From positions 8,494,001 through 8,558,000 of the forward strand of contig NZ_CP059572.1 in assembly GCF_019175365.1 (NCBI RefSeq): a DNA stretch of 64,000 bases, given 5' to 3'. The notes under the pieces are model-generated. The model was not told where the DNA came from. It did not search any database and saw only the letters and a list, made by a program, of their open reading frames with translations. A program made the translations under genes and the position numbers. Of the stretch, positions 50,749 through 57,371 are shown in pieces. Source of the DNA: Actinomadura graeca. Lineage in GTDB: Bacteria; Actinomycetota; Actinomycetes; Streptosporangiales; Streptosporangiaceae. Every line of letters begins with the position of its first letter. Position 1 is the first letter of the stretch.

Positions 50749-50794
50749 GGGGGCCGACATGCCTGCCAGCACTCGCCCCCAACTTCACTCACCC
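50749..50794 (+). ncRNA. Conserved-loop hairpin, copy 2
   Basis: Stem GGGGGC 50749-50754 / GCCCCC 50775-50780; loop CGACATGCCTGCCAGCACTC; CACTCACCC at 50786-50794, 22 nt before the ATG at 50817. Confidence 0.6.
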
Positions 50795-50816
50795 GAACAG
50801 GAAGGAACACCAGTCC

Positions 50817-50918
50817 ATGAGCAAGCAACCCTGTGTGCAGTGCTGGGGAATCGGTCGCATGAGCTGTGGGGGCACCACTGCGACGTGCACCGTCTGCGAC
50901 GGCGTGGGGGAGGTCTGA
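50817..50918 (+). CDS. Zinc-ribbon-like microprotein
   Basis: 33 residues: MSKQPCVQCWGIGRMSCGGT, TATCTVCDGVGEV. CxxCWGIG and CTVCDGVG motifs. First gene after hairpin copy 2. Confidence 0.65.
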   Translation: MSKQPCVQCWGIGRMSCGGTTATCTVCDGVGEV

Positions 50919-50919
50919 C

Positions 50920-51024
50920 ATGGCCGACCGTCCCTGCTCCGACTGCGACGGCTTCGGTCAGGCCTGCACCCGTACCGGCACCGTTCAGTGCCCGGTCTGT
51001 AACGGCACCGGCCAGACCGGCTGA
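50920..51024 (+). CDS. Zinc-ribbon-like microprotein
   Basis: 34 residues: MADRPCSDCDGFGQACTRTG, TVQCPVCNGTGQTG. CxxCDGFG and CPVCNGTG motifs, the same plan as the preceding gene, starting 1 nt after its stop; probably a tandem duplicate. Confidence 0.7.
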   Translation: MADRPCSDCDGFGQACTRTGTVQCPVCNGTGQTG

Positions 51025-51026
51025 CC

Positions 51027-51131
51027 ATGGCCACCCACGACGACGCCGAAGCGGCCGAGTTCATCCGCCGCTGGAACGAGGCGGTCTATGCCCGCCGCGA
51101 CGCCAAGAACAAGTCCGCTCGCAAGCGGTGA
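51027..51131 (+). CDS. Small charged microprotein
   Basis: 34 residues, MATHDDAEAAEFIRRWNEAV followed by YARRDAKNKSARKR: a single amphipathic helix with a basic tail and no Cys. Packed 2 nt after the preceding gene and 3 nt before the next. Confidence 0.6.
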   Translation: MATHDDAEAAEFIRRWNEAVYARRDAKNKSARKR

Positions 51132-51134
51132 CCG

Positions 51135-51239
51135 ATGGGGAAGGTGATCACCATCTGTTACGGCTGCGCCGGAGCGCGCGTCGATAGCGGCCGTGCCTGC
51201 CTCCGCTGCGGCGGGACCGGCATCGACCCCAATCCCTGA
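51135..51239 (+). CDS. Zinc-ribbon-like microprotein
   Basis: 34 residues: MGKVITICYGCAGARVDSGR, ACLRCGGTGIDPNP. CYGCAG and CLRCGGTG motifs. Last of the train, followed by hairpin copy 3. Confidence 0.7.
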   Translation: MGKVITICYGCAGARVDSGRACLRCGGTGIDPNP

Positions 51240-51258
51240 CCACGACCGACGACCCTCC

Positions 51259-51319
51259 GGGCGGGACGGCCCGACGCCTGCCAGCACTGGCCGTCCCGCC
51301 CGCTCTCCTGCACTCACCC
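51259..51319 (+). ncRNA. Conserved-loop hairpin, copy 3 (upstream of rep)
   Basis: 13-bp perfect stem 51259-51271 / 51289-51301; loop CGACGCCTGCCAGCACT; CACTCACCC at 51311-51319, 25 nt before the ATG of rep. Confidence 0.65.
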
Positions 51320-51344
51320 GCAACCGCTGGGAGGTCCCATACCT

Positions 51345-52742
51345 ATGTCCACCCCACCTATCCCGTTGTCCGACATCATCGGGCCGGTACTGCGAGACCT
51401 GACGCGCCGGTCCGGGACCGATCTGCAACGTTGGATCGATCAGGTCAACGCACTTCGCGGCTGCGCCGAACCCGTTCGCCTGTCTGGTGAGTCGATGACC
51501 CTGAACGCGACCACGGGCGAAGTGCTCTCGTCCTACACCACGCAAGGTGAACCACACGGACAACTCATGGTGCGCTGCAAGAACCGGCGCGCGTCCCGCT
51601 GCCCATCGTGCGCGGAGGAGTACCGCGCCGACACCTATCACCTGATCAAAGCCGGGTTGTGCGGCGGGGACAAAGGGGTTCCCGTCTCAGTGGGATCACA
51701 TCCCCGTGTGCTCGCGACCCTGACCGCGCCAACCTTCGGGGCCGTGCATCGCGGCCCGGACAAGGCCGGGAGGGTCCGGGTCTGTCACCCACGCCGCAAC
51801 GGTCCCGCATGCTGGCGACGTCACGGCTCCGACGACGAGCTGATCGGACAGCCTCTCCAACCCGACGCCTACGACTACGCGGGCCACGTGGTATGGAACG
51901 CGCATGCCGGGGAGCTGTGGCGACGCTTCACTACCTACCTGCGGCGGCACTTGGCTGCTGCGGCTGGCATGACACAGCGGGCCTTCAATCAGTCAGTCAA
52001 GGTCTCCTTCGCCAAAGTCGCCGAATATCAGGCGCGCGGCCTTGTCCATTTCCACGCTGTCATCCGGTTGGACGGGCGCGCCGATGGCCCGGACGCCTGG
52101 CCCGCTCCGCCGTGCTGGGCGACGCCCGGCCTCCTCGATGCGGCCATCGGCTCGGCTGCGGCTGCTGTACGCCTGGACGTCGAGGTACCGAGCCTGGGCC
52201 GTGCCTTCCGGCTCGGCTTCGGTGAACAGGTCGATGTCCAGTCCATCGCGGCGTTCGGGGACGGCTGTGAGATCAGTGATCAGGCCGTTGCCGGGTACGT
52301 CGCCAAGTACGCCACCAAAGCTGCCGAGAGCACGGGCACACTGGACCGGCGCGTCAACGGAGACGACCTTGCCGGGCTCGCTGAACGTGGCGTTACGCGG
52401 CACGCGGCCCGGCTCATTCGTACGTGCTGGCATCTGGGCGACATTGCCGCCCATCCCGAACTTGCCGATGCCAAGCTCCGCAAGTGGGCGCACATGCTGG
52501 GCTTTCGCGGTCATTTCACCACCAAGTCGCGCGGCTACTCCACCACGCTCGGCACGCTTCGCGGCGTCCGCGCGGAGTACACCCGTCGTCGTCTGGGCCG
52601 CCCTGATCCGACCGACGAAACGATCCTCGTAGTGGCGCACTGGCGCTACCTCGGGCAGGGATATACCGCTGCTGAACGGCAGCTCGTCGAGACGGTGACA
52701 GGGCCATCGCCCGGCCAGGGCGAGCGGAGACCTTCGCCATGA
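51345..52742 (+). CDS. Rolling-circle replication initiator (RepSA-like)
   Basis: 465 residues. Cys pairs near residue 85 (CKNRRASRCPSCAEEYRADT) begin the actinomycete Rep family; the metal-binding HUH motif is GLVHFHAVIRLDG (about 231-243), and the nicking Tyr lies in AVAGYVAKYATKAAE (about 315). RepSA of pSAM2 nicks the double-strand origin after excision. It is coupled to xis downstream by an ATGA overlap. Confidence 0.85.
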   Translation: MSTPPIPLSDIIGPVLRDLTRRSGTDLQRWIDQVNALRGCAEPVRLSGESMTLNATTGEVLSSYTTQGEPHGQLMVRCKNRRASRCPSCAEEYRADTYHLIKAGLCGGDKGVPVSVGSHPRVLATLTAPTFGAVHRGPDKAGRVRVCHPRRNGPACWRRHGSDDELIGQPLQPDAYDYAGHVVWNAHAGELWRRFTTYLRRHLAAAAGMTQRAFNQSVKVSFAKVAEYQARGLVHFHAVIRLDGRADGPDAWPAPPCWATPGLLDAAIGSAAAAVRLDVEVPSLGRAFRLGFGEQVDVQSIAAFGDGCEISDQAVAGYVAKYATKAAESTGTLDRRVNGDDLAGLAERGVTRHAARLIRTCWHLGDIAAHPELADAKLRKWAHMLGFRGHFTTKSRGYSTTLGTLRGVRAEYTRRRLGRPDPTDETILVVAHWRYLGQGYTAAERQLVETVTGPSPGQGERRPSP

Positions 52743-52999
52743 ACGCTCACCCCAATCTCCTGCCATCAGACGAGGTGCTCGATGGCGGGCCGGTGTTGTC
52801 GGAGGTCTGGTACACCACGGAGCAGCTCGCGGTGCTCTTGGCCGTGGATCCCTCGACTCTGCGCCGGTGGCGGACTGGGCGACCGTTGCAGGGGCCTCCG
52901 TTCGTCCGGCTGAGCGGGGCCGTCACGCGCTACAACGCGGCCGACGTCCGCCGCTGGATGCTGCGCCATCGGATCGACCCGGACGAGGGCGCCCTGTGA
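52739..52999 (+). CDS. xis: Excisionase (Xis), MerR-type HTH
   Basis: 86 residues; VWYTTEQLAVLLAVDPSTLR, RWRTGRPLQGPPFVRLSGAV, TRYNAADVRRWM is the standard excisionase winged helix. Start overlaps rep stop (ATGA) and its stop overlaps the int start (GTGA), giving a rep-xis-int operon as in pSAM2. Confidence 0.85.
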   Translation: MNAHPNLLPSDEVLDGGPVLSEVWYTTEQLAVLLAVDPSTLRRWRTGRPLQGPPFVRLSGAVTRYNAADVRRWMLRHRIDPDEGAL

Positions 53000-54165
53000 C
53001 ACCTGAGCGTCTTCCGGTGGGCCTGTCGTTGTCGGCTGATGTCGAGTACCGCAACGATCGTCTCAAGCCCTACCGGGCACGGGTCCGCTGGGTTGATCCG
53101 GTGGACAAGCGGCGCCGCTCGATCTCCGAAGCTGCCCCTGATGAGGACGCGGCGCAGAAGTGGATCGATGAGGTGATGGCGGCTGCGGCGGCGGGCGTGG
53201 ATCCGGCGACCTTCACGATGTCGCTCGCCGAGTACGGCGGGTGCGTGATGCCGCTGGCCATGCGGGGACTGGAGGCCAAGACCCTGGATCCCTACCTTGC
53301 CGGATGGCGGCTGCGGGTGGTCCCCTCGCTGGGTCATCTGCCTGTGCGGCGGATCACCAACGGTGTCGTGGATCGGACCGTGTTCGGCTGGATTGATGAG
53401 GGGCACGGCCGGTCAACGGTGAAGAACAGTCTGGCTGCGCTGGTGCGGGTGATGGAACAGGCCGTCCGTGATGGGCTGATCGGCCGTAACCCGGCCCGGA
53501 TCACTGGCTGGCAGCGTCAGTACCGGCAGGCGTTCGATGAGCTGGACGATCCGCGCGCGCTGGCGTTGCCGGACTGGGCAGCGCTGGTCAAGCTCGCCGA
53601 TGCGCTCGTGGCTCGTTCCGCCGGCCGATTTGCGGGCTGGGGTGAGGCGGTCGTCTTCGCCGCGTGCACGGCCGCGCGGATCGGTGAGGTGTCGGGTGTG
53701 CGGGTCCGCGACATCGACCCGGGCGCCTGGGTGTGGACGGTCTGCCGTCAGACCACGCCGAGTCCCGGCGGCCTGGTGGACAAGGCCACCAAGGGGCGGT
53801 GCGCTCGTCGGGTGCCGCTGATCGAAGAGGTGCGTCCGCTGGTGGCCCGGCGGCTGGACAAGCTTCAAGGCCGACCTGATGCCCGGCTGTTCACGGGGCC
53901 GCGCGGCGGTCGTCTGACCACTGCGGTTCTGCGGGATGCCACGCATTGGGATGAGGTGGTGACCACACTCGGCTTTGAGAGCCTGCGGCGCCATGACCTG
54001 CGGCACACCGGTCTGACCTGGATGGCAGACGCGGGCGTCCCGGTGCATGTGCTGCGGCTGATCGCGGGGCACGGCTCGCTGACGACGACGCAGCGGTACC
54101 TGCACCCGGACTTGGATGCGATTGTCGGGGCCGGTGCGGCGCTGAGCGTGCATCTCGCTAAATGA
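52996..54165 (+). CDS. int: Tyrosine integrase of element B
   Basis: 389 residues from GTG 52996. Arm-binding N-terminus (YRARVRWVDPVDKRRRSISE), core-binding domain, and catalytic residues in CTAARIGEVSGV, LRRHDLRHTGLTWMADAGVP (HxxR about 331) and GHGSLTTTQRYLHP (Tyr about 366). It ends 120 bp from the tRNA-Pro core. Catalyses site-specific recombination between attP and the tRNA 3' end. Confidence 0.9.
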   Translation: MTPERLPVGLSLSADVEYRNDRLKPYRARVRWVDPVDKRRRSISEAAPDEDAAQKWIDEVMAAAAAGVDPATFTMSLAEYGGCVMPLAMRGLEAKTLDPYLAGWRLRVVPSLGHLPVRRITNGVVDRTVFGWIDEGHGRSTVKNSLAALVRVMEQAVRDGLIGRNPARITGWQRQYRQAFDELDDPRALALPDWAALVKLADALVARSAGRFAGWGEAVVFAACTAARIGEVSGVRVRDIDPGAWVWTVCRQTTPSPGGLVDKATKGRCARRVPLIEEVRPLVARRLDKLQGRPDARLFTGPRGGRLTTAVLRDATHWDEVVTTLGFESLRRHDLRHTGLTWMADAGVPVHVLRLIAGHGSLTTTQRYLHPDLDAIVGAGAALSVHLAK

Positions 54166-54167
54166 TC

Positions 54168-54187
54168 GTGGTCCCCAAGTGGTCCCC
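54168..54187. repeat. Arm-type site, right copy
   Basis: Identical to 44456-44475 and in the same orientation, 98 bp inside the other att core. In the circular form the two sites would flank attP nearly symmetrically. Confidence 0.65.
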
Positions 54188-54235
54188 GGCAAAGATCCGC
54201 ACCGCCCGGTCAGGCGAAAGGTGCGTGTCAATGCG

Positions 54236-54278
54236 AAAGCCCTGCGACCTCGGCAAACGCCGTGATCGGCAGGGCTTT
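54236..54278. terminator. Hairpin terminator between int and tRNA-Pro
   Basis: AAAGCCCTGC (54236-54245) pairs with GCAGGGCTTT (54269-54278), followed by T and C on the plus strand and flanked by A on the other side; it could end both int (plus) and the tRNA transcript (minus). Confidence 0.7.
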
Positions 54279-54285
54279 TCGTGCT

Positions 54286-54328
54286 GTCGGGACGGCGGGA
54301 TTTGAACCCACGACCCCTTGACCCCCAG
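54286..54328. repeat. att core within tRNA-Pro (attR of B)
   Basis: 43 bp identical to 44318-44360. It restores the 3' half of the tRNA gene. Confidence 0.95.
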
Positions 54329-54360
54329 TCAAGTGCGCTGCCAAACTGCGCTACGTCCCG
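54287..54360 (-). tRNA. tRNA-Pro (anticodon GGG)
   Basis: 74 nt on the minus strand: acceptor CGGGACG/CGTCCCG, D-stem GCGC/GCGC, anticodon stem CTTGA/TCAAG around loop CTGGGGG (anticodon GGG), T-arm GTGGG-TTCAAAT-CCCGC, discriminator A, CCA not encoded. It is the integration target of elements A and B. Confidence 0.97.
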
Positions 54361-54446
54361 GTGCCCGCCGGAGCAGGCGTGATTACTGTAGCGCAGTCTG
54401 CGTGCGAGTGCGTACCGGGTTGAGGGCGGTCTGGTAGGCATGCCTC

Positions 54447-55340
54447 GTGGTGACTTTGGTGGCGCGGGCCGGGGCGGCTCTGGTGCTCGGGGCTCTGGTG
54501 TGCGGGTGCGGGGCGGACGAGCCGTCCGGGGCCAGTAGTCCGGTGGCGACGCCTTCCGCTGCCGGTGGGAGTCCGCGGGTGACGAGCCGGGCGCCGGTGC
54601 CTCGGGTGCGGGTGCCCGTGGGGGTGCGTGCCGCCTACATGGTGTACGACCGGAAGGCGGGGCGGGTCGTCCTGCAGCGTGGGGCGCGGTGGACGTTCCG
54701 GTCGGCTTCGGTGGTGAAGGTCCTGCTGGCGCTGGATTACATGCGGGAGCATGAGGTGTCGGCGGCCGATCGGGTCCTGCTGGGGTCGATGCTGCGGTCC
54801 AGTGATGACAAGGCGGCGACCGAGTTCTGGCGGCGGGGAGGGCAGGCGGAGGTCATCGGGCGGATGGCGCCGCGGCTGGGGCTGACGGAGACGGCGCCGC
54901 CGCCGCGGGACAAGCCCGGGTTCTGGGGGTACACCGCGCTCAGCGCGGAGGACGTCGTGCGGACGTACCGGTATCTGCTGGAGAAGGCGCCCAAGGAGCA
55001 CCGGGAGTTCGTGGTCGCGCAGCTGCGGAGGTCCACGCCGTGCGGGAAGGACGGGTTCGACCAGACGTTCGGGATCCCGAGGGCGGTGGAGCGGCCGTGG
55101 GCCGTGAAGCAGGGGTGGTCGGGGTTCGGGGACGTCCCGGCGGTGCCGTGCAACGGGAACATGCGGCCCGCATCGGCGCCGGGGCTGGGGATCGGGAGGC
55201 CGGTGCTGCACACGACCGGGATCGTGGGGGACAGGATCGTGGTCGTGCTGACGCTGCAGCCGGCGGGTTCGTCGTTCCAGGCGGCGTCGGCGCGGGTGAC
55301 GTCGCTGACGCGGCAGGTCTACCGGGCTTCGGTGCGGTAG
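54447..55340 (+). CDS. Serine hydrolase (class A beta-lactamase-like) lipoprotein
   Basis: 297 residues. Signal sequence with lipobox-like region (AALVLGALVCGCGADE), Pro/Ser linker, then the SxxK active-site motif SASVVKVLLALDYM and a class A-like fold (LRSSDDKAATEFWRRGG, AVKQGWSGF, LHTTGIVGDRIVVVLTLQ). It lacks a convincing KTG triad and Glu166-type loop, so hydrolysis of beta-lactams is doubtful; a cell-wall-related role is likely. Its end overlaps the convergent GNAT gene. Confidence 0.75.
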   Translation: MVTLVARAGAALVLGALVCGCGADEPSGASSPVATPSAAGGSPRVTSRAPVPRVRVPVGVRAAYMVYDRKAGRVVLQRGARWTFRSASVVKVLLALDYMREHEVSAADRVLLGSMLRSSDDKAATEFWRRGGQAEVIGRMAPRLGLTETAPPPRDKPGFWGYTALSAEDVVRTYRYLLEKAPKEHREFVVAQLRRSTPCGKDGFDQTFGIPRAVERPWAVKQGWSGFGDVPAVPCNGNMRPASAPGLGIGRPVLHTTGIVGDRIVVVLTLQPAGSSFQAASARVTSLTRQVYRASVR

Positions 55341-55795
55341 GGGCGCAGGCCGCGCTTCTGGTAGTTCGGCAGGGCGTGGGGGTGGTCGAGGGTCGAGGTG
55401 TGCAGCCAGACCCTGCGGGCGCCGGGGGTCAGGGTCCACGCCTTGCGGATCGTGAGGGTGAGGGCGTGGCCGCCGATCCCGCGGCCGATCCATTCGGGGA
55501 GCAGGCCGAACGAGGTGATCTCGACGTCGTCGCCCTCGACCGCGTAGCGGGCCAGGCCGGCGGGCTCGGTGGTGGTGAGGGCCCAGGAGTGGTGGGGGCG
55601 GGAGAGGTGCTCGGCCCACTGCTCGTCGGTCCAGGTGCTGCTGGGCCACTGGTGCGGGGTGCCGACGCGGAGGCTGAGGTCGCGGACGAGGGACGGTCCC
55701 GCCGGTTCCATGGTGACGGGCGCGGGGCGCGCGGGGACCAGGTCGTCCGGGCTGGTCATCTCCAGGTACGTGATCGTTTCGCGCATGGGGCTCAC
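55319..55795 (-). CDS. GNAT-family N-acetyltransferase
   Basis: 158 residues. VEITSFGLLPEWIGRGIGGH contains the acetyl-CoA loop (R-G-x-G-x-H), followed by ALTLTIRKAWTLTPGARRVW and PNYQKRGLRPYR, typical of the C-terminal GNAT strand-helix. GTG 55795 overlaps the decarboxylase stop by 4 nt, so the two are coupled; the substrate is unknown, possibly an amine from the decarboxylase. Confidence 0.85.
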   Translation of the reverse strand: MSPMRETITYLEMTSPDDLVPARPAPVTMEPAGPSLVRDLSLRVGTPHQWPSSTWTDEQWAEHLSRPHHSWALTTTEPAGLARYAVEGDDVEITSFGLLPEWIGRGIGGHALTLTIRKAWTLTPGARRVWLHTSTLDHPHALPNYQKRGLRPYRTEAR

Positions 55796-57120
55796 TGTAG
55801 GAGCGCGCGGTGGGCGCGTTCCACATCGTCGTCCGACGTGCGCCAGTTGCTGAACGCGGCGCGGAGGCCGGGGGAGCCCCAGAGGGTGGTGGGGGTGACG
55901 AACACCTCGGGGGAGGCCCTCCTGATGATCTCGTCGGGGGAGCGGGTCTCGTGGGCGAAGCAGACCACGTTGAGGCGGACGGGGGCCAGCAGGCGCCAGC
56001 CGGGAGTGGTCTCCAGAAGGGCGCCGAGGCGGTGCGCCTGGGCGATGTTGCGTTCGACGACGGCGCGGTGGCCGTCGCGTCCGTAGGCGCGGAGGGTGAA
56101 CCAGGCGGGGAGGGCGCGGAAACGGCGGGAGTTCTCGGGTGTCAGGTCGGCGGGGACGTCACCCGGCGCGCCGAGGTAGGGCGCGTCGTTCCGGAAGACG
56201 CGGAGCTGGAGGTCGCGGCGGCGGGTGAACTGGACGGCGGAGTCGTAGGGGACGTTCAGCCATTTGTGGAGGTCCACGCAGACGGAGTCGGCCTGGTCGA
56301 GGGCGGCGACGAGGCCGGCGTGGGCGGGGGAGAGGGCGGCGAACGCGCCGAACGCGGCGTCCACGTGGAGCCAGAAGGGGTGGCGGTCGCGCAGGGCCGA
56401 GATCGCGCCGAGGTCGTCGAAGTCGACGGTGTTCACGGTTCCGGCGTTGGCGACGACGATGGCGGGACGGCCGTCCAGCGCGGTGAGGGCCTCGTCGAGG
56501 GCGGTGACGTCGGCGGCCTCGCGTCCCGGCAGGGCCGGGACGGTCCTGAGCCTCTTCCGGCCGATGCCCAGGAGGGAGAGGGCCTTGTGGACGCTGGCGT
56601 GCGGCGCCGCGGAGAACACGGTGATCTCGCCGAGGGCGCCGACGCCGTCGTCCGCCACGGAGATCCCCGCGCGTTCGCCCAGCCATTCGCGGGCGATGGC
56701 GAGCCCGGTGGCGTTCGACATGGTCGCGCCGGAGACGAGCATGCCGGTGTGGGACGGCAGGCCGAGGATCTCGGCGAGCCAGCCAGTGGTCTCGTCTTCG
56801 AGGGCGGGGGCCGAGGAGTCGAGCCGGGACGTCGGGTTCTGGTCGAGGACGCCGGTCAGCCAGTCCCCGGCGAGGGCCGCGGGGGTGACGCCGCCGGTGA
56901 CGAAACCGAGGTAGCGGGGGCCGGCGCTGCCGGAGAGGCCCGGTTCCCAGCGTTCGGTGAACTCCGCGAGCGCGCCGTCCAGGCCGGTCGGGGCGGGGAG
57001 CGGTCTGCGCGGGGGCGGCGGGCGGTCCACGACGGCGGCTGGACGGTCCTCCAGGCCGGCCAGGAGGGCGGCGGCGTGGTGCGAGAGCAGGCCGGGCAGC
57101 CGGTCCAGGTCGTCGTGCAT
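55792..57120 (-). CDS. PLP-dependent (group II) amino-acid decarboxylase
   Basis: 442 residues. PLP-binding Lys in DSVCVDLHKWLNVPYDS, His stacking motif in FSAAPHASVHKALSLLG, WLHVDAAFGAFAAL (Asp), NPTSRLDSSAPALEDETTGW and LVSGATMSNATGLAIAREWL. The family includes aromatic-amino-acid and diaminobutyrate/tyrosine decarboxylases; substrate cannot be read off. Chromosomal, outside the ICEs. Confidence 0.9.
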   Translation of the reverse strand: MHDDLDRLPGLLSHHAAALLAGLEDRPAAVVDRPPPPRRPLPAPTGLDGALAEFTERWEPGLSGSAGPRYLGFVTGGVTPAALAGDWLTGVLDQNPTSRLDSSAPALEDETTGWLAEILGLPSHTGMLVSGATMSNATGLAIAREWLGERAGISVADDGVGALGEITVFSAAPHASVHKALSLLGIGRKRLRTVPALPGREAADVTALDEALTALDGRPAIVVANAGTVNTVDFDDLGAISALRDRHPFWLHVDAAFGAFAALSPAHAGLVAALDQADSVCVDLHKWLNVPYDSAVQFTRRRDLQLRVFRNDAPYLGAPGDVPADLTPENSRRFRALPAWFTLRAYGRDGHRAVVERNIAQAHRLGALLETTPGWRLLAPVRLNVVCFAHETRSPDEIIRRASPEVFVTPTTLWGSPGLRAAFSNWRTSDDDVERAHRALLQ

Positions 57121-57371
57121 GGGCCCACGCTAGGCACCGGTTCCGGGCCGTGTCGCGATCCAATCCAGGGAAGTGGTCCGGTGGTGTGACGCAGATCACT
57201 CCGTGGGGCTGGGATGTTTCGGGGAATGGTCACCTGAACCGGTCGTCTTCGGGCTGAAAGGAAAACCAGGGTAAAGATAGGGCCTGCTTACGTGAGGGGT
57301 GCGAATACCCCTTCCTCCGCGTATGTAGCTTTTCACTCCCGGGGCCATGTCATGCCGAATGGGGGGACTGG

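Larger units (their letters stand above)
44318..54328. mobile_element. pSAM2-like actinomycete integrative and conjugative element B
   Basis: Bounded by exact 43-bp direct repeats of the tRNA-Pro 3' end. It contains GntR repressor, SCO3933-like protein, TraB translocase, Spd protein, rolling-circle Rep, Xis and Int, with int adjacent to the tRNA, the standard actinomycete ICE order. About 10.0 kb. All recognised core genes are intact. Confidence 0.9.
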
